DNA from: RUG100 sp034927505
Lineage (GTDB): Bacteria; Bacillota; Clostridia; Peptostreptococcales; Anaerovoracaceae
Length of the DNA stretch: 33,524 bases
NCBI GenBank assembly: GCA_034927505.1
Contig: JAYFPY010000052.1
Span: forward strand, 1-33,524
Direction: 5' to 3'
The first letter of the stretch is position 1. Every line of letters starts with the position of its first letter. The notes beneath the pieces were generated by a model, which worked only from the letters and a program-made list of their open reading frames with translations, did no database searches and had not been told where the DNA came from. Both the position numbers and the translations under genes were made by a program. Below, piece by piece: positions 30,349 through 33,524 of this stretch.

Positions 30349-31275
30349 TTATATTTCGTATCCTGTATTTTTTAAATAAGTCACACTTGCCTTAACATCC
30401 CGCAGGCTGGTCGCCGCATCTCTGGGATCTCTCTCCTGCTCTATTGTGATATATCCGCTGTAGCCGATGTCTTTGAGCGTTTCTCTGATTTCTTCATAAT
30501 CCAGTGCGCCTGTGCCGATGGGACACATGGAGCCCTTGCCGCATCCATCGAAAAATCTTATCTTTTCACTGAGCACCTGTCTGTAGATTTTTTCGTTTAC
30601 GTCTTTGAAATGTATGTAGTCTACCCTGTCCGCATATTTCCTCAGCCACCGGGCAGGGTCCATCCCGGAATAATAAAGGTGTCCCGTATCCAGGCACAGC
30701 CCCGCAGTGTCATATGGCACTGCATTGCAGACTGCTTCGATTTCGTCTGCAAATTCGATGTATCCTCCGGCATGTGGATGTATGACAGGTCTGATATCAT
30801 ATCCTGCCGCCTTCTCGCATATGTCCCGTATATGCTCCATCATCTGCTCCCACTCTGCAGCGGAAAGTCTTGGCGCTTTGTCGGGGTGACCTGCTGTATA
30901 ATCTCTTTCGTCATGTCCGAAGTCCATCACTGTAAGGTAGGGCGTTGGCCGATGCTGGCCTTCATGCATAGGAAGCCCCGGGAGCCCGGTGATAAGCCGG
31001 CATATATCTTCCACCTGTTCCATCACTTCCCGGTGATGGTCTTCGCTGACCAGATCTTCGAAGACAGCTGCCGCCACCACAGCCAGTCCGTTCTTTTTCA
31101 ACTCGCTGCTTACAGTTTCCGCATCCGTCGGCAGGTACCCATACGGGCCCAGTTCGATGGCTCTGTATCCGGCTTTCCCGGCTTCTTCAAGGACTCTCTG
31201 CCATGGCGGCAGATATGGATTTTTTGGATCGTCCACGCCCCAGCAGCATGGAGCTCCGCATATATTCATTGTCAT
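30349..31275 (-). CDS. TIM-barrel sugar phosphate isomerase/epimerase-like protein
   Basis: A 308-residue protein of the xylose isomerase-like TIM-barrel (AP endonuclease 2) family. Likely metal ligands lie in IHPHAG near residue 168, CLDTGHLYY near 195, IHFKDV near 222 and TIEQERDP near 280. The starting ATG has GGAGG 8 nt upstream. Such enzymes isomerise or epimerise keto-sugars (for example hydroxypyruvate, inosose or 3-ketohexose). Paired with the following Gfo/Idh dehydrogenase and preceded by an AraC gene, it forms a small catabolic unit. Substrate not inferable. Confidence 0.88.
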   Translation of the reverse strand: MTMNICGAPCCWGVDDPKNPYLPPWQRVLEEAGKAGYRAIELGPYGYLPTDAETVSSELKKNGLAVVAAAVFEDLVSEDHHREVMEQVEDICRLITGLPGLPMHEGQHRPTPYLTVMDFGHDERDYTAGHPDKAPRLSAAEWEQMMEHIRDICEKAAGYDIRPVIHPHAGGYIEFADEIEAVCNAVPYDTAGLCLDTGHLYYSGMDPARWLRKYADRVDYIHFKDVNEKIYRQVLSEKIRFFDGCGKGSMCPIGTGALDYEEIRETLKDIGYSGYITIEQERDPRDAATSLRDVKASVTYLKNTGYEI

Positions 31276-31355
31276 CAGTCTTTCCTCCTGTCTTTTTCCT
31301 CTTGTTTTATACTGCTATTCTATCACCCTCCCCTCGTGGCCGCCTTCGTTTTACT

Positions 31356-31393
31356 GCCGGATATTTTGCCTGTTCCGGCCATGTTTGACATGG
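31356..31393. promoter_or_regulatory. Two adjoining inverted repeats upstream of the isomerase gene
   Basis: GCCGGA/TCCGGC (31356-31379) and CCATGT-TTG-ACATGG (31379-31393) adjoin in the 199-base gap between the AraC gene and the isomerase gene. They may be operator sites. I could not place a convincing promoter in this gap. Confidence 0.35.
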
Positions 31394-31422
31394 TTTTTCC
31401 CTTCATCTTCACTTTTCTGCAC

Positions 31423-31449
31423 AAAAATACCGGAGAGTTTTTTCTCCGG
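31423..31449 (-). terminator. Terminator of the AraC-type regulator gene
   Basis: CCGGAGA pairs with TCTCCGG around AAAAAC, then TATTTTTG on the minus strand. It is 25 bases past the stop and separates the regulator from the isomerase operon. Confidence 0.85.
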
Positions 31450-31474
31450 CGTTTTGTTTTGTTATCTCCGTACA

Positions 31475-32326
31475 CTATCGCTGATCGCGTTTGCCCTTCA
31501 GCTGATCCAGATACTGTTTCCGATATTCCTTCGGTGTACGACCCACTGTCTTTGTGAACAGTGTGGAAAAGTAGTTTGTATTGTCGTATCCCACGGAAAG
31601 GGATACTTCTGTCACAGGCATGTCGGTAGATATGAGAAAGTTCTGAGCCAGGCCGATCCTTCTCTGCATGATGTATTTTCCCGGAGCCATCCCGATGGCT
31701 TTCTTGAATTCGTGAGATACGTATGATGCTGAGCAGTTGAAATGTTTTGCGATCTTTTCGATGTCGATGTCATCGGTGTAGTTTTCGTTCAGAAAATTCA
31801 TTACCTGTCCGGCAAATCCCTTCGGCCCGTCCATCTGCATATCCTGCATGTCATCTTCCTGTCTCCCGGGCAGCTGGACTGCCAGACTTACCAGAGAAGC
31901 GCACAGCAGCTGTGCGCTGGAATCGTATCCGTCGTTTTCCAGATCCAACTGATAGACCTGCTCGCATATGTTCTTCATCAGAGCAAACATATCGCCGGAT
32001 TTTCTAACATGCCCGGCTGAGCTTTCTGTGAATTTGTTTTCATCCAAGCCTGCCAAATGAAGATCGGCTATGCCCAGGCAAAACGTCCCCATTTCAGTCT
32101 CGCTGCGGGACACCATCTCGTGCGGTTCTCCTCTGTTGTAAAATATCACGTCGCCTTTTTCCAAAGAATATATTCTGTTGTCGATCCTGCAGCTGCCGCT
32201 GCCTTCACACAGCAGCACCAGTTCGCAGATGGAGTCGTGACTGTGCATAGGTCTTTCGATCTTTGGATCGCCGAACACCTGTCTGGACATATATGCCATT
32301 ACCGGCAGTCTTCCGTTTTCAAACAT
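31475..32326 (-). CDS. AraC-family transcriptional regulator with cupin sensor
   Basis: A 283-residue regulator. A cupin-type sensor domain (about 20-110) contains MHSHDSICELVLLCEGSG and LEKGDVIFYNRGEPHEM, the pattern of carbohydrate-sensing AraC proteins. The C-terminal HTH domain (about 180-275) contains IEKIAKHFNCSASYVSHEFKKAIG and VSLSVGYDNTNYFSTLF followed by GRTPKEYRKQY. It most likely activates the isomerase-dehydrogenase genes downstream, from which it is separated by a terminator. It starts 16 bases after the prepilin-like gene. Confidence 0.92.
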   Translation of the reverse strand: MFENGRLPVMAYMSRQVFGDPKIERPMHSHDSICELVLLCEGSGSCRIDNRIYSLEKGDVIFYNRGEPHEMVSRSETEMGTFCLGIADLHLAGLDENKFTESSAGHVRKSGDMFALMKNICEQVYQLDLENDGYDSSAQLLCASLVSLAVQLPGRQEDDMQDMQMDGPKGFAGQVMNFLNENYTDDIDIEKIAKHFNCSASYVSHEFKKAIGMAPGKYIMQRRIGLAQNFLISTDMPVTEVSLSVGYDNTNYFSTLFTKTVGRTPKEYRKQYLDQLKGKRDQR

Positions 32327-32342
32327 AATTTAGTTTTTCCTT

Positions 32343-33155
32343 TTATATCTCTGTCTTTACCCATCGGCTTCCCGATGATGGCGGATCAGTCAGGTTCTTT
32401 ACGTTGAAATCTCCTTTATCACTGATCCACGATGAATCTATTTTACCATACCCATTGTCGTGGTAATAATAATTGCCGTTATAATATATCAAATATGCGT
32501 TATTTGCAGATGTGCCGTTAGAAGCCACCATCATAACGCCGTCTTTCCCGCTACTGCCCAGTATAGTCGGTTTCCATGTCAGTGAATCCAAAGTACTGCC
32601 GCTGACATTTTTCAAGATATCTTTCTCTAAAGCAGAAACAGCCGGATAATCGCCCCCGTATTCCTGCCGGTACAGTTTTCGCAGATTATCCCATACATTT
32701 CCGCTCATGGAAGCCGCTTTTTCAAGCAGACTCATACTCATTCTCTGATAGCTTTTGACAGAACCCACTCCGGGCATCTTATCATAAACTGTATATGTTT
32801 TATTCTCATACAAAACATATTTTCCGTTTTCCGCCTTGTAGACCAGCGATGTTATTTTTGCCCTGTCCATGTCGCAGATCATATCTTCGATGCTGCCTTC
32901 TGCTTCTGCAAGTTTCAAAACAGCAGGCATTGCTTCATGCAAGTTTGCATAAGACAGTTTTCCCTTGGAATATTCTTCTGTTGTTTCGACCTGCAGAGCC
33001 TGTACTACCCTTTTACATTCTGAAACAGCGGTCTTTTTTTCCGCCTTGTTTATCCATCCGATCATGGACGGCACCAGTATTGCAGCTAAAACCGCAAGTA
33101 TTACCAGAACCACTATGACTTCAACCAATGTGAATCCCTGTTTTCTTCTCCCCAT
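32343..33155 (-). CDS. Type IV prepilin-like protein
   Basis: A 270-residue secreted or pilus-like protein with a class III (type IV pilin) signal: basic MGRRKQG, then cleavage before FTLVEVIV with Glu at +5, and a hydrophobic helix of about 20 residues (VVLVILAVLAAILVPSMIGW). The remainder is a soluble domain with helical and Tyr/Gly-rich parts (YNGNYYYHDNGYG near 235). No pilus-assembly genes (pilB, pilC, pilD) are in the window, so it depends on a prepilin peptidase elsewhere. The start ATG follows GAGG at 7 nt. Could be a pseudopilin; the function of the soluble part is unknown. Confidence 0.85.
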   Translation of the reverse strand: MGRRKQGFTLVEVIVVLVILAVLAAILVPSMIGWINKAEKKTAVSECKRVVQALQVETTEEYSKGKLSYANLHEAMPAVLKLAEAEGSIEDMICDMDRAKITSLVYKAENGKYVLYENKTYTVYDKMPGVGSVKSYQRMSMSLLEKAASMSGNVWDNLRKLYRQEYGGDYPAVSALEKDILKNVSGSTLDSLTWKPTILGSSGKDGVMMVASNGTSANNAYLIYYNGNYYYHDNGYGKIDSSWISDKGDFNVKNLTDPPSSGSRWVKTEI

Positions 33156-33204
33156 TTTTGGTCCTCTTAAATTTCCATATTCATCCCACTTGATTTAGGT
33201 TTAC

Positions 33205-33234
33205 ATTATACCACGCTGTCTCCACCGGAGGCAA
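33205..33234 (-). promoter_or_regulatory. Promoter of the prepilin-like gene
   Basis: TTGCCT and a consensus TATAAT spaced 18 nt on the minus strand, 49 bases before the start codon. Confidence 0.65.
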
Positions 33235-33251
33235 ATTTATGATCAAAAACT

Positions 33252-33297
33252 AAAAAAGCCTTGCGCCGTTGAAAAATCAACTGTTTGCAAGGCTTTT
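33252..33297 (-). terminator. Terminator of the rRNA operon
   Basis: AAAAGCCTTGC pairs with GCAAGGCTTTT, with an inner GTTGA/TCAAC hairpin, and T-rich sequence follows on the minus strand. It lies 4 bases after the tRNA-Glu 3' end. Confidence 0.92.
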
Positions 33298-33301
33298 ACT
33301 G

Positions 33302-33376
33302 TGGTGACCCCACCGAGAATCGAACTCGGGTTACCGCCGTGAAAGGGCGGTGTCTTGACCGCTTGACCATGGGGCC
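33302..33376 (-). tRNA. tRNA-Glu (anticodon UUC), CCA encoded
   Basis: Cloverleaf on the minus strand: acceptor GGCCCCA pairs with TGGGGTC, anticodon loop CTTTCAC between CCGCC and GGCGG, T-loop GTTCGATTC, and a genomic CCA end. It is the last gene of the rRNA operon, 10 bases past 5S rRNA. Confidence 0.97.
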
Positions 33377-33386
33377 AGAAAAAAAA

Positions 33387-33500
33387 CCAGCAACGTCCTA
33401 CTTTCCCAGGCAGTCGCCCGCCAAGTATCATCAGCGCAGTGGAGCTTAACTGCTGTGTTCGGGATGGGAACAGGTGTAGCCTCCACGCTATAGTCACTGG
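33387..33500 (-). rRNA. rrf: 5S ribosomal RNA
   Basis: About 114 nt on the minus strand with the conserved core CCCATCCCGAACACAG and the GTTAAGCTCC and GGGAAAGTAGG blocks; the ends CCAGTGAC and GTTGCTGG are as usual. 23S rRNA would lie beyond the right edge. Confidence 0.96.
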
Positions 33501-33524
33501 ATCTTTTCAAAGGTATATTGTACC

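Noticed and set aside
33243..33497. 84-codon open frame on the minus strand
   Set aside because: It runs through the 5S rRNA, tRNA-Glu and the terminator; chance frame in RNA genes.
1..33524. CRISPR arrays, insertion sequences, prophage genes
   Set aside because: I looked for spaced repeats, transposase motifs and phage structural genes and saw none.

Overview
The window looks like a chromosomal segment of an anaerobic member of the Clostridia (Bacillota), at roughly 45-50% G+C. The main evidence is a groES-groEL operon with a perfect CIRCE operator, a Rex redox repressor, a clostridial-type 2[4Fe-4S] ferredoxin, an FMN riboswitch in front of a RibU-type ECF transporter subunit, strong Shine-Dalgarno sites and compact sigma-A promoters. 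A family such as Anaerovoracaceae (Clostridiales Family XIII) would fit, but this is a guess from general gene style and not a measured placement.

Region 1 (1-3436) is accessory DNA abutting the 3' end of guaA. On the minus strand it holds a 48-codon small ORF, an unknown acidic protein, parA, parB and the 5' part of a secreted thioester-domain surface protein that runs off the left edge. This set is typical of one end of an integrative element; no integrase is visible. An intrinsic terminator sits about 23 nt upstream of the adhesin start codon, which suggests attenuation. Region 2 (3437-6612) is the GMP branch operon guaB-guaA with a clear promoter.

Region 3 (6645-10653, plus strand) holds an aldehyde dehydrogenase and a FIST-domain protein under one promoter, with a 17-bp palindrome upstream. 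After a terminator comes a membrane cytochrome-b-like protein with an extracytoplasmic CxxCH motif and a long acidic Thr/Ser/Asp tail. Region 4 (10638-13740, minus) is metY-metA-iclR: O-acetylhomoserine sulfhydrylase, a MetA carrying the acetyltransferase-type Glu111, and an IclR regulator.

Region 5 (13742-23550, mostly minus) is housekeeping: a structured intergenic region that may encode small RNA, groES-groEL, a P-loop/Asp23-like fusion overlapping ogg, a ferredoxin (plus strand), acpP-rex, and tsaE-tsaB-rimI-tsaD-abcF, which supplies the t6A tRNA-modification proteins.

Region 6 (23598-32326, minus) is metabolic and regulatory. One set is an AraC regulator, a DUF3237 protein, an APC permease broken by one in-frame TGA, and an amidohydrolase. 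Next are FMN riboswitch-ribU, which runs almost directly into that AraC gene, then a Gfo/Idh/MocA dehydrogenase with a TIM-barrel isomerase and its own AraC regulator. Region 7 (32343-33524) has an isolated type IV prepilin-like protein, tRNA-Glu and 5S rRNA, the 3' end of an rRNA operon whose 23S gene would lie beyond the right edge.
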